A DNA stretch of 16,885 nucleotides. Source: Bacillota bacterium (GTDB lineage: Bacteria > Eremiobacterota > SpSt-956 > JAKJGF01). This document shows, piece after piece, positions 1 through 6,653 of this stretch. The stretch lies in the NCBI GenBank assembly GCA_029555925.1, contig JAKPQU010000009.1, forward strand, positions 1-16,885, read 5' to 3'. The translations under genes were made by a program, and so were the position numbers. Every line of letters begins with the position of its first letter. The stretch's first letter is position 1. A model generated the notes under the pieces. That model saw only the letters and a program-made list of their open reading frames with translations, searched no databases and was not told the origin of the DNA.

Positions 1-33
1 GTTAGTTTCATAACTATCCATAAATAATGACCT

Positions 34-105
34 CGTAATGCGTAAAGCGTAATGCGTGATGCGCAGGAATTAAACCCGTCACGCGTCACGCGTTACGCGT
101 CACGA
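34..105. repeat. Inverted pair of heptad tandem repeats
   Basis: The left part (about 34-63) carries heptads in reverse orientation (GTAATGC, GTGATGC). The right part (78-105) carries them in forward orientation (GTCACGC, GTTACGC). As a result 47-61 can pair with 84-98, allowing G-U pairs, into a hairpin of about 15 bp. The period of 7 is direct observation. The function is unknown. Confidence 0.85.
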
Positions 106-109
106 CGAC

Positions 110-130
110 TTAAATTCTAATAAGTTATGA
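110..130 (+). repeat. Dispersed 21-bp element, copy 1
   Basis: TTAAATTCTAATAAGTTATG plus a final A follows the heptad array directly. A second copy at 14017-14037 differs at one base and also lies downstream of a heptad array. The rest of 130-305 shows no gene. It contains a short degenerate heptad array near 270-300 and a 16-mer shared with the other side of the two-component operon. Confidence 0.6.
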
Positions 131-269
131 AATACACTATAGCCCTTATTTAATGTTTAATTCTATATAAAAAACTAATTTTTCTTCTCCAGAGCCCGCC
201 AGGCAGAAGCTTTTTACGGATACCATTTTACCTGTTACGGTACTTAGGTCAGTAGTTAATAGTATAGCT

Positions 270-300
270 TCTCGCGTCACCCGTCACCAGTCACCCGTTA
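270..300 (+). repeat. Degenerate heptad tandem repeat
   Basis: Four consecutive 7-bp units (GCGTCAC, CCGTCAC, CAGTCAC, CCGTTA-) lie directly downstream of the response regulator stop codon on the minus strand. They are the same family as the other heptad loci, with C for G at the first position. Confidence 0.75.
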
Positions 301-305
301 TGATA

Positions 306-950
306 CTATAAAGCGGTTATTCCCTCTCTGATTGCATATTTCGTCAATTCTGCCATACTGTAGATATTTAATTTATCCATAATCTGTTTTCTGTGGGTTT
401 CTATGGTTTTATTGCTTACCTGAAGACAGAGAGCAATCTCTTTTGTGGTTTTTCCTTCCGAAAGTAACTGTAGAACTTCTCTTTCTCTGGAAGATAGTAA
501 AGTAAAAGCAGAATTTTCTTTGTTTTTTATATTTATATAATCTCTTATAACTATATCTGTAATTGTACTGCTGAGATAACTTTGATTTTTCATAACAGTT
601 CTTATTGCAATAGACAATTCTTCAAATGCAGAATCTTTTAATAGATAGCCTGAAGCACCGCTTTTTAACATTTCTGTAATAAATCTTTTATCTGAATGCA
701 TGGAAAGAGCAATTATTTTGATAGCAGGATTATTTGACACAATCCTCTTTGTAGCTTCAATTCCATTCATGTCCGGCATGGATATATCCATAAGTATTAC
801 ATCCGGTAGCAGCTTTTCGGAAAGTTCAATTGTTGAAATACCGTTATCTGCTTCCCCTGTTACAGTCATATCGGATTGTTTTTCCAGCAAAGTCCTCAGA
901 CCCTGCCGAAATAATTTATGATCGTCTGACAGAAGAATCTTAATCTTCAT
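306..950 (-). CDS. NarL/FixJ-family response regulator
   Basis: A 214-residue DNA-binding response regulator. The receiver domain spans about residues 1-120. The acidic pocket is D9-D10, the phospho-acceptor is D55 in LMDISMPDMNG, and the switch residues are S83 and K105. A LuxR-type helix-turn-helix lies at about 148-208 (LSSREREVLQLLSEGKTTKE, then SNKTIETHRKQIMDKL). Phosphorylation by the upstream kinase should promote dimerisation and DNA binding. The start codon overlaps the end of the kinase gene by 11 bp, so the two are probably co-transcribed and translationally coupled. Targets are unknown. All key residues are present, so it looks functional. Confidence 0.95.
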   Translation of the reverse strand: MKIKILLSDDHKLFRQGLRTLLEKQSDMTVTGEADNGISTIELSEKLLPDVILMDISMPDMNGIEATKRIVSNNPAIKIIALSMHSDKRFITEMLKSGASGYLLKDSAFEELSIAIRTVMKNQSYLSSTITDIVIRDYINIKNKENSAFTLLSSREREVLQLLSEGKTTKEIALCLQVSNKTIETHRKQIMDKLNIYSMAELTKYAIREGITAL

Positions 951-2151
951 AATTTTCTCCCTTATATAATGTTTTTTCAGGTATGATAATTTTAACCTCT
1001 GTCCCCTCTCCTTTTTCAGACCTTATATCAAAATATCCGCCCAGATATCTTATTCTTTCTCTGATACTGAAGAGGCCAAATCCGGTATTTTTTATAGAAA
1101 CAGATTCCTTGCTGTCAAAACCGGTGCCATTATCATCTATATTCACTTCAATTTTATGTTCATGCCATTTAAAATGAATATTTACCAGACTGGCATGACC
1201 ATGTTTGGCAGAATTAGTAAGCAGTTCTCTTATGGCTTTAAATAAAATTATCTCTATTTCATCCGGAAGATTTATGCGGTTCCCTTCTGTTGTCAGATTG
1301 ACTTTAAATCCGTATTTTTCGGGAGACTGTTCTGATAGCCATTCTATTGCAGCGATGAGGCCAAGTTCATAAAGAACAGGAGGACTCAATTCAAAGGTCA
1401 CGTTTCTCGTATATTGAATGGTTTGATCCAGCAATCTTCTTATGTCTATAATATTCTGTTCAAATCCGCAAAAAATTGCATTGCCCTGAAGGGCAGATAG
1501 CTTTAGCTTGATTATTGCCAGAGCCTGGCCTATATGATCATGAAGATTGGATGCTATTGTACGTCTTTCCCGTTCTTCTGCCAGGGATAATTCGAGAGTC
1601 ATTTCTCTGAGTTCTTTCTGGTATTTTTTTATCTTTTCTTCTACTTTTTTTCTTTCAATGATTTCTTCTTCCAATGCTTTATTCAGTCTGCTTAATTCTT
1701 CAGTCCTCTTTAGGACTTTCTCTTCCATTTCATTCCAGGCTATTTTTAGTGCTTCTTTTGATTTTTTCCTTTCCGAATAGGAAGATAACATGTTTGCAAG
1801 TGAATCAATAAGATCCCTTTCTTCTTTGAGAAAAGGCCCTTCAAAAGCAGGAGGTTTTTCCTGAAGGTAACATATTTCAATAATTCCTGTTCTCTCATTT
1901 CCTGTATTAATAAATGCAGATTGCCTCCAGGCAGTTCTGATGAAATTGTCTGTTTTAGATTCCCTTCCTTCGAAAGTAATACTTGCTGCAGCAATATCAG
2001 GATACTGCCATGAATCCGGTAAAATCTTTATTATTTCCTCCATGATTTCTTCTGTATTTTTAGAATCATCCTGAAGAATTGTGGCACTTTTATGTAAAGC
2101 AGTAAGCTCTTTTATTCTTTCCTGTAAATCATGTAATATTTTATTGTTCAT
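940..2151 (-). CDS. Cytosolic NarL-type sensor histidine kinase
   Basis: A 403-residue HisKA_3/HATPase_c kinase, partner of the downstream response regulator. Residues 1-125 form a GAF-like sensor region (ILPDSWQYPDIAAASITFEG and GPFLKEERDLID are typical). A long coiled coil covers about 128-195. The dimerisation/phospho-acceptor box ASNLHDHIGQALA has H204 as the likely phosphorylated histidine. The ATPase domain has the N box (FKAIRELLTNSAKHG, N313), a G1 box (DDNGTGFD, 339-346) and a G2 box (NTGFGLFSIRERI). No transmembrane segment or signal peptide is visible, so a cytoplasmic signal is expected. The ligand is unknown. No clear Shine-Dalgarno site precedes this ATG, and a TAAAAT-like -10 lies just upstream, so the 5' end is less certain than the rest. 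Confidence 0.94.
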   Translation of the reverse strand: MNNKILHDLQERIKELTALHKSATILQDDSKNTEEIMEEIIKILPDSWQYPDIAAASITFEGRESKTDNFIRTAWRQSAFINTGNERTGIIEICYLQEKPPAFEGPFLKEERDLIDSLANMLSSYSERKKSKEALKIAWNEMEEKVLKRTEELSRLNKALEEEIIERKKVEEKIKKYQKELREMTLELSLAEERERRTIASNLHDHIGQALAIIKLKLSALQGNAIFCGFEQNIIDIRRLLDQTIQYTRNVTFELSPPVLYELGLIAAIEWLSEQSPEKYGFKVNLTTEGNRINLPDEIEIILFKAIRELLTNSAKHGHASLVNIHFKWHEHKIEVNIDDNGTGFDSKESVSIKNTGFGLFSIRERIRYLGGYFDIRSEKGEGTEVKIIIPEKTLYKGENYED

Positions 2152-2288
2152 AGGATAAGTATTTTATCTGTTACGGTTTCAGCCATAATTCAGAACATTA
2201 TAACATTTTTCAGGTAATTTTGCTATTGGAGCATGATTTTTATTTGTGTGAAATTTATTATATTTTCCCAGAAAATTTAATAAAATAG

Positions 2289-2317
2289 TTTACAAAGAAA
2301 AAAACCTGTGATAAAAT
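2289..2317 (+). promoter_or_regulatory. Possible sigma70-type promoter
   Basis: TTTACA (2289-2294), a 17-bp spacer and TAAAAT (2312-2317) match housekeeping promoter spacing. No open reading frame follows, so it would produce a non-coding RNA across 2324-2480 or be a chance match in AT-rich DNA. An 8-base G run follows at about 2352. Confidence 0.35.
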
Positions 2318-2412
2318 AGTATATATTATGGGGTTTTATATAACAACTAAAGGGGGGGGTTGCAAGGGTGACTCCAATAAAGATATAAAATAAAGGATTT
2401 TTTATCCTAAAA

Positions 2413-2470
2413 GACCGCCGAATACTCCCTTCTATAGCTGAAGGCTTAGATGGAGATGAGTGCGGAGTCC
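2413..2470 (-). mobile_element. IS200/IS605-like right-end hairpin remnant
   Basis: Read on the minus strand, the segment contains AAGCCTTCAGCTATAGAAGG, a hairpin (CCTTC/GAAGG) whose loop includes CTATAG. It is followed by GAGTATTCGGCGGTC. The order AAGCC, CTATAG in the loop, GG-GAG, then a -TC end parallels the plus-strand module at 2551-2592. This pattern resembles the 3' end of TnpB genes and their omega-RNA scaffold. No TnpB body is present, so if correct it is a scar or miniature derivative. The outer GACTCC (near 2370) and GGAGTC (2464-2469) could also pair. Confidence 0.35.
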
Positions 2471-2478
2471 TCGAAATA

Positions 2479-2507
2479 TTGACCAAATCAAAATTTTTTG
2501 GTATAAT
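2479..2507 (+). promoter_or_regulatory. Near-consensus sigma70 promoter
   Basis: TTGACC (2479-2484), a 17-bp spacer (2485-2501) and a perfect TATAAT (2502-2507). Transcription would begin near 2514 and run into the hairpin module that follows. No protein gene of convincing quality lies downstream until 2890, so the product is probably a small structured RNA. Confidence 0.7.
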
Positions 2508-2512
2508 AACCT

Positions 2513-2595
2513 TACCAGATTAGGGCTGTAGTCTGTGGGTAAAGCCTCAAGAAGCCCCCACTATAGCATAGCTCGGTGGAGGGAGCAGTCACTAA
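2513..2595 (+). mobile_element. IS200/IS605-like TnpB 3' end / omega-RNA remnant
   Basis: The frame at 2524-2571 reads GCSLWVKPQEAPTIA followed by a stop inside a hairpin loop, resembling TnpB C-terminal tails of the KQEAPT-stop type. The terminal hairpin pairs CCC-CCAC (2555-2561) with GTGG-A-GGG (2576-2583), with CTATAG in the loop. It is followed by GAGCAGTCAC. An outer stem pairs TTAG-GGCTG (2520-2528) with CAGTC-A-CTAA (2586-2595). GTGGG (2535-2539) can compete for the same CCCAC. No zinc-finger or RuvC part of TnpB remains. The alternative is an unrelated 6S-like regulatory RNA. Confidence 0.45.
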
Positions 2596-2647
2596 CCAGT
2601 TAAATGGAAAATTCTTCCATTGTACAAAAAATATCGGTAGACCCCTT

Positions 2648-2690
2648 ACACTCTCCGGCTATTTCAGGCAACCAGGTAGCAGGGGAGTGT
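2648..2690. other. Strong stem-loop of unknown function
   Basis: ACACTCTCC (2648-2656) pairs with GGGGAGTGT (2682-2690) over 9 bp with one G-U and a 25-base loop. No T-run follows, so it is not a simple terminator. A shorter inverted repeat (ATGGAA/TTCCAT, about 2604-2620) lies upstream. No gene is recognised in 2600-2889. Confidence 0.5.
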
Positions 2691-2775
2691 TTGTTCGTAG
2701 AAAAATACTCTTCTTATCTATATCATTCCTATTAAAATCTTTTTGTATAGAATTTATAGGTTTAGCGGGATAATC

Positions 2776-2794
2776 CTCGCGTCACGCGTCACGA
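2776..2794 (+). repeat. Heptad tandem repeat (GCGTCAC)
   Basis: Just over two perfect GCGTCAC units flanked by CTC and GAGA. It is the shortest copy of the family in the window and sits between the TnpB-like remnant and the Bax1-like gene. Confidence 0.75.
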
Positions 2795-2889
2795 GAATTT
2801 AATTTAAATGTATAGGAATTTTCATTTTTAATGGCGTAAAATAAGGCTTTAGATGAAAATTATGTAGAAGTAACTTATCTGAATAATTT

Positions 2890-4116
2890 ATGCTCACAAG
2901 TGATTTAATAAGATACCACTACAGAGGACCTGATATATATCCTTCTTATATAAAAACAGGTGAGAAATACCTTGCCACAGCAGTAGAATTAATTGATATA
3001 TATGATAAATTTACCGGCAGAACCAGAGGAGAGCTGAATGAAGCTATTAAGGATTATATAGGTTTCGGCACTGATTATAAAATTAAAAGAGGCCTTTCCA
3101 GAATACTTCAGACAGAATGCAGTGAATTTAATATATTATCGAGATTTATTCCTTCTGAAATTCGCCGTAAAGTTTTCACTATGGCATCGGAAAATTTTCC
3201 TGTTACAGAAAGGCCTGATACTATTCATCCTGTAACGAGGAAAGATATATTAAATCAGGTTGCTTCAGAACTTGGCGGCACTGTTGAGGATATAGAGCAG
3301 GGTTTTTATGCTGACCTTGTGGACAGTCATGTCCTCACTACTTTTCGCAGCCCTGAACCTTTATGGCTCTTAAACAGATACAATCTTGCTCTTGCCCAGG
3401 GGGTTCTCTATTCATGTCTGGAAATGAAAATTATTGCCTATAAAAATCTCCCCGTAAGATACAAACAGATATTTAAGTTTATAAAGTTTTACCGGTTAAT
3501 CCATCAGGTAAAGGGCGATCTTGATAGCGGTTATGAAATTCTTCTCGACGGACCTGTGAGTATGTTCAAACAGTCAAGAAAATACGGCATACAGATGTCT
3601 TCTTTTCTCCCTGCTCTTATACTCTGTACGAAATGGAAAATGGATGCGGAAATTAAGTGTGATGACGGTAAAATAAGAAATTTTTCTCTTGATACCACAT
3701 CTGACCTTGTATCACATTATACCGATTCAGGTGAATATGATTCATTGCTGGAAGAAAAATTTGCCGAAAGATTTAAAAAACTGGACTCTCCCTGGCAGAT
3801 AGAAAGGGAAACAGAAATTGTAAATCTCAAGGACACAGTCTTTATTCCTGATTTTACCTTTTACAATAAGGAAGATGGCAGGATTGCATATATGGAAATT
3901 GTAGGTTTCTGGAGACCTGAGTATTTGAAGAGAAAATTCAGGAAACTTCAACAGGCCAGTGTCAATACTATAGTGGCAATTTCTGAAGATTTAAATGTAT
4001 CGGAAGAAAAGGTCAAAAATTTCCCCGGTACCTGCTTTTTCTTTAAAACCTCGATTAATCCTTCCCATGTAATGGAAATACTGGAACAGATTGGAAAACC
4101 TCTGGAGATAAGGTAG
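2890..4116 (+). CDS. DUF790/Bax1-like nuclease, XPB partner
   Basis: A 408-residue protein recognised as the DUF790 family, whose archaeal member Bax1 binds the XPB helicase and supplies an endonuclease. Family signatures are the N-terminal MLTSDLIRYHYRG, the central DGPVSMFKQSRKYG with LPAL (220-243), and a PD-(D/E)XK-like C-terminal core: FIPDFTF (D321) then YMEIVGFWRPEYLKRKF (E336). Length is normal. In archaea the pair acts on DNA bubbles and forks in repair. The helicase partner is at 12439-13821. The ATG has only a weak ribosome site (GAAGTAA well upstream). The stop codon abuts a heptad array, which may have replaced the original 3' end. Function in bacteria is inferred. Confidence 0.85.
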   Translation: MLTSDLIRYHYRGPDIYPSYIKTGEKYLATAVELIDIYDKFTGRTRGELNEAIKDYIGFGTDYKIKRGLSRILQTECSEFNILSRFIPSEIRRKVFTMASENFPVTERPDTIHPVTRKDILNQVASELGGTVEDIEQGFYADLVDSHVLTTFRSPEPLWLLNRYNLALAQGVLYSCLEMKIIAYKNLPVRYKQIFKFIKFYRLIHQVKGDLDSGYEILLDGPVSMFKQSRKYGIQMSSFLPALILCTKWKMDAEIKCDDGKIRNFSLDTTSDLVSHYTDSGEYDSLLEEKFAERFKKLDSPWQIERETEIVNLKDTVFIPDFTFYNKEDGRIAYMEIVGFWRPEYLKRKFRKLQQASVNTIVAISEDLNVSEEKVKNFPGTCFFFKTSINPSHVMEILEQIGKPLEIR

Positions 4117-4146
4117 TGAGTCGTGAGAAGTAAAGAGTGAGCAGTA
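4114..4146 (+). repeat. Heptad repeat, GTGAGTC type
   Basis: Units TAGTGAG, TCGTGAG, AAGTAAA, GAGTGAG start at the stop codon of the preceding gene. This second heptad group differs from GCGTCAC units and recurs at 13871 and 16013. Confidence 0.6.
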
Positions 4147-4182
4147 TGGACGACCACAGAGGGGCGCTCGGTAACAGTAAAA

Positions 4183-4213
4183 CACGCGTCACGCGTTACG
4201 CATAACGCATCAC
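4183..4213 (+). repeat. Heptad tandem repeat (GCGTCAC/GCGTTAC/GCATCAC)
   Basis: About four units with C/T and G/A variation at fixed positions. It ends seven bases from the stop codon of the small minus-strand gene. Confidence 0.85.
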
Positions 4214-4219
4214 ATTTTT

Positions 4220-4555
4220 TTATTCTCCTGCCAGTTTTTCAATATCTGCCATAAGATCCCCAAGAATTGCTTCTGCTTTTGATTTGTAAGTATCTCTTTT
4301 ATAAGCGATATCTGCTGCTTCTCTCTGAAATCTTGTTACTATGGCTTTATCTACACGGCTTCTCTGTTTGGCATCTGCAGTGGCTTTAGCCGGCATATAT
4401 CTCTGATGAAATTTCTGTGCTTCCAGAAGAAGATTTTCTGCTTCTGCAAGCATATTTTTGTGTTTATCTGTTAATATATCTTCCTGTTTTAAAGATTTTA
4501 TGTCAAATAACAAATCTTTTATTACCTGGCCCTGATCAACTTCTCCGGCTTTCAT
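4220..4555 (-). CDS. Small coiled-coil protein of unknown function
   Basis: A 111-residue protein not recognised. It is charged and rich in alanine, lysine and glutamate, with predicted helices throughout (for example KHKNMLAEAENLLLEAQKFH and DIAYKRDTYKSKAEAILG). It has no signal peptide, membrane segment, cysteine pair or catalytic motif. A GGAG at 4567-4570 lies 11 bases before the ATG and could serve as ribosome site. It is flanked on both sides by heptad arrays (4183-4213 and 4586-4620), as though the gene sits in a repeat-bounded slot. A structural or scaffold role is possible but not shown. The opposite strand has no competing gene. Confidence 0.7.
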   Translation of the reverse strand: MKAGEVDQGQVIKDLLFDIKSLKQEDILTDKHKNMLAEAENLLLEAQKFHQRYMPAKATADAKQRSRVDKAIVTRFQREAADIAYKRDTYKSKAEAILGDLMADIEKLAGE

Positions 4556-4585
4556 AAATATTAAGGCTCCAATCTCTTTTTTATT

Positions 4586-4620
4586 TCACGCATTACGCAT
4601 TACGCATCACGCATTACGCC
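4586..4620 (+). repeat. Heptad tandem repeat (GCATTAC/GCATCAC)
   Basis: Nearly five units, all of the GCAT form rather than GCGT, placed just upstream of the minus-strand small gene. It may lie within that gene's leader. Confidence 0.85.
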
Positions 4621-4674
4621 AATAATTATACCCTGAAATTTTTTTTTAGTCTACACTTTTCCGCTAAAAGTTTA

Positions 4675-4702
4675 TTGAAAATGATCGATAATCTGTTATA
4701 AT
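4675..4702 (+). promoter_or_regulatory. Promoter for the nucleoside kinase gene
   Basis: TTGAAA (4675-4680), a 16-bp spacer and TATAAT (4697-4702). The leader would be about 150 bases long and carries a heptad array and a short open frame that overlaps the kinase start. Confidence 0.65.
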
Positions 4703-4787
4703 ATTAGGTTATAATTATAAATTTTGAATTCAGGGTTATAAACAGTTATGAAAGAACCGGTCGTAACAACGTTTGGGTATCCTGACT

Positions 4788-4818
4788 CCCGTCACGCGTC
4801 ACGCGTCACGCGTCACGA
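4788..4818 (+). repeat. Perfect heptad tandem repeat in a leader
   Basis: Four consecutive GTCACGC-type units with no variation, the most uniform array in the window. It lies about 40 bases before the nucleoside kinase start and should be transcribed. Confidence 0.88.
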
Positions 4819-4857
4819 TTCTCATATAAACCCCTCTTTAATAGAAAGGTTTTTGAA

Positions 4858-6504
4858 ATGAGTAAAGAAATAAATGTCTGTCTGAAACCTGAAGGAGAAA
4901 TGTTTACTTTTCCTGAAGGTATAACTCTTGAAGAGGTTAAAGATAAATTAAAATCTTCATCTCCATATATAATAACTTCTGCCCTTGTAAACAATGAAGA
5001 AAAAGATCTTCTTTATAAACTGCATGAAGACTCTACTGTTGAATTTCTGGATCTGTCCAATTCGGAAGGATTGAGGGTTTATGTAAACAGCCTCTCTTTT
5101 CTTCTTCTGATTGCTTCCAGAAGAGTGTTCCCCGGTGAACCGCTCCATATACTTCATTCTCTGGACAGGGGACTCTTCTGTGTAATGAAAAACATATATC
5201 CCATAAAGAAACAGAAACTTAAAGAACTTGAAGAAGCAATGAGGGAAATAGTGGAAGAAGATCTGCCTTTCAAGGGAAAGGTAATGGGAGTGGAAGATGC
5301 GGTAAAACTCTTTAAAACTCAGGGCTCTTTCGATAAAGTCAGTCTTCTGGAATATTATAAAGATAAAAAAGTTCCTGTTTACAGGTGTGACGGAATAAGT
5401 GATACCTTTTACGGCCCCCTTGTTCCTGCTACAGGGTATTTGAAACAATTTGAACTTACCTACTGTCCTCCCGGGTTTATACTCAGATACCCTGATATAT
5501 TCAGTCCTGACAAGCTTCCCGTATATACAAACCAGAGAAAACTTGCAAGAATATTTTATGAATATCAGAAATGGGTCAGTCTCCTGGGGGTGGATACTCT
5601 TTCTTCCTTGAACGATTTTATCAGAAAAGGTGAAATAAGTGAGATAATAAGGATTTCGGAAGCGCTTCAGGAAAAAAAGATTGCAAGAATGGCAGATATG
5701 ATAACCCAGTACAGGGATCAATTGAAGATTATTCTTATTGCAGGCCCGTCTGCCTCAGGAAAGACGACCTTTTCCAAAAGGCTTGCCACACAGCTTCGTG
5801 TAAATGGTCTGAAACCTATTCCTATTTCAGTAGATGATTATTTTATAGATGTAGACAGAATACCTTTTGATGAAAACGGAGAGAGAAATTTCGAAGCCAT
5901 AGAAGTCGTGGATTTAGAACTGCTTAATGATCATCTTATAAGCCTTTTATACGGGGAAGAAATTGAATTGCCGTCATTTAATTTTGCCACGGGAAAGAGT
6001 ATAAAGAGCGGCAGAAAAATTAAAATTTCCGATGAACATCTTCTTATAATGGAAGGTATACATTGTTTGAATGACAGGCTTACAGAAGCAGTTCCTCAGA
6101 GCAATAAATATAAAATCTATGTGTCGGCACTGTGCCAGCTTAATCTTGATGATCATAACAGAGTATCCACTACGGATACGAGAAAACTCAGACGTATTGT
6201 AAGGGATCATCAGTTCCGCGGGAGAGCTCCCCAGGGTACTCTGAATATGTGGCGGTCAGTCAGAAAAGGTGAAGAAAAATATATATATCCTTTCCAGGAA
6301 GATGCAGATATAATGTTTAATACTGCCCTTATATACGAATTGTCTGTCATCAAAACCTATGCGGAACCAATTCTTACGAAGATTACAAAGGAAGATCCTT
6401 TTTATACTGAAAGCCAGAGGCTTTTGAAATTTCTGGATCTCTTTTTACCTGTACAACCGGATGATGTTCCACCAAATTCTATTCTCAGGGAATTTATAGG
6501 GTAA
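4858..6504 (+). CDS. TGS-domain nucleoside (uridine-type) kinase
   Basis: A 548-residue three-part fusion. Residues 1-65 form a TGS domain (GITLEEVKDKL, then HEDSTVEFLD). About 85-240 resembles the threonyl/alanyl-tRNA synthetase second additional domain (FCVMKNIYP, YGPLVPATG), without a synthetase core. About 288-500 is a uridine kinase/phosphoribulokinase-type P-loop kinase: Walker A GPSASGKT (296-303), VDDYF (325-329), MEGIH (398-402), and RRIVRDHQFRGR (445-456). It probably phosphorylates a nucleoside; the TGS part may bind RNA or a nucleotide regulator (inference). Length fits this family. GAAAGG (4844-4849) lies 8 bases before the ATG. It appears monocistronic. Confidence 0.9.
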   Translation: MSKEINVCLKPEGEMFTFPEGITLEEVKDKLKSSSPYIITSALVNNEEKDLLYKLHEDSTVEFLDLSNSEGLRVYVNSLSFLLLIASRRVFPGEPLHILHSLDRGLFCVMKNIYPIKKQKLKELEEAMREIVEEDLPFKGKVMGVEDAVKLFKTQGSFDKVSLLEYYKDKKVPVYRCDGISDTFYGPLVPATGYLKQFELTYCPPGFILRYPDIFSPDKLPVYTNQRKLARIFYEYQKWVSLLGVDTLSSLNDFIRKGEISEIIRISEALQEKKIARMADMITQYRDQLKIILIAGPSASGKTTFSKRLATQLRVNGLKPIPISVDDYFIDVDRIPFDENGERNFEAIEVVDLELLNDHLISLLYGEEIELPSFNFATGKSIKSGRKIKISDEHLLIMEGIHCLNDRLTEAVPQSNKYKIYVSALCQLNLDDHNRVSTTDTRKLRRIVRDHQFRGRAPQGTLNMWRSVRKGEEKYIYPFQEDADIMFNTALIYELSVIKTYAEPILTKITKEDPFYTESQRLLKFLDLFLPVQPDDVPPNSILREFIG

Positions 6505-6529
6505 TTTTTCTAAATAATTTTTTGTCAAA

Positions 6530-6550
6530 TGTTAACAAAATTTTAACAAA
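6530..6550 (+). promoter_or_regulatory. Paired TTAACAAA direct repeats upstream of a promoter
   Basis: TTAACAAA occurs at 6532-6539 and 6543-6550, 11 bp apart (one helical turn), just upstream of the -35 of the next gene. TGTTAA/TTAACA can also form a weak AT-only stem followed by seven Ts, so a weak terminator of the kinase gene is the alternative. Confidence 0.35.
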
Positions 6551-6555
6551 TTTTT

Positions 6556-6585
6556 TTGTCTCAAGTATATTTTTTGTGATATTAT
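6556..6585 (+). promoter_or_regulatory. Promoter for the deiminase-fold gene
   Basis: TTGTCT (6556-6561), an 18-bp spacer and TATTAT (6580-6585), followed by a leader of about 60 bases. Confidence 0.5.
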
Positions 6586-6653
6586 GGGATCGTCGGAATT
6601 TAGAATGAAGATTAAATTTTATATAAATTTCAACAAAGGAGAGGGTGCAAGGT

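Noticed and set aside
34..105. CRISPR array
   Set aside because: The repeats are contiguous 7-bp units with no unique spacers, and no cas genes are present.
2360..2470. Cyclic-di-AMP or other riboswitch
   Set aside because: GCCGAAT near a GACTCC/GGAGTC stem is suggestive, but there is no adjacent downstream gene and the conserved core could not be aligned.
2277..2486. 69-codon minus-strand frame
   Set aside because: It runs across the hairpin modules and promoters, has no ribosome site and resembles no protein. At most its start is a decayed TnpB tail.
2510..2600. 6S RNA, tmRNA or SRP RNA
   Set aside because: A closing stem and bubble resemble 6S RNA, but I could not match conserved 6S, tmRNA or SRP sequence elements. 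The TnpB-end reading explains the sequence better, so 6S is kept only as an alternative.
2576..2773. 65-codon plus-strand frame
   Set aside because: It starts inside the TnpB-type hairpin and crosses a second stem-loop, with no ribosome site or recognisable content.
4957..5721. 254-codon minus-strand frame opposite the kinase
   Set aside because: It is antisense to the TGS-kinase gene, which has clear catalytic motifs. The translated content is rich in F, Y and I, as expected of an AT-rich shadow.
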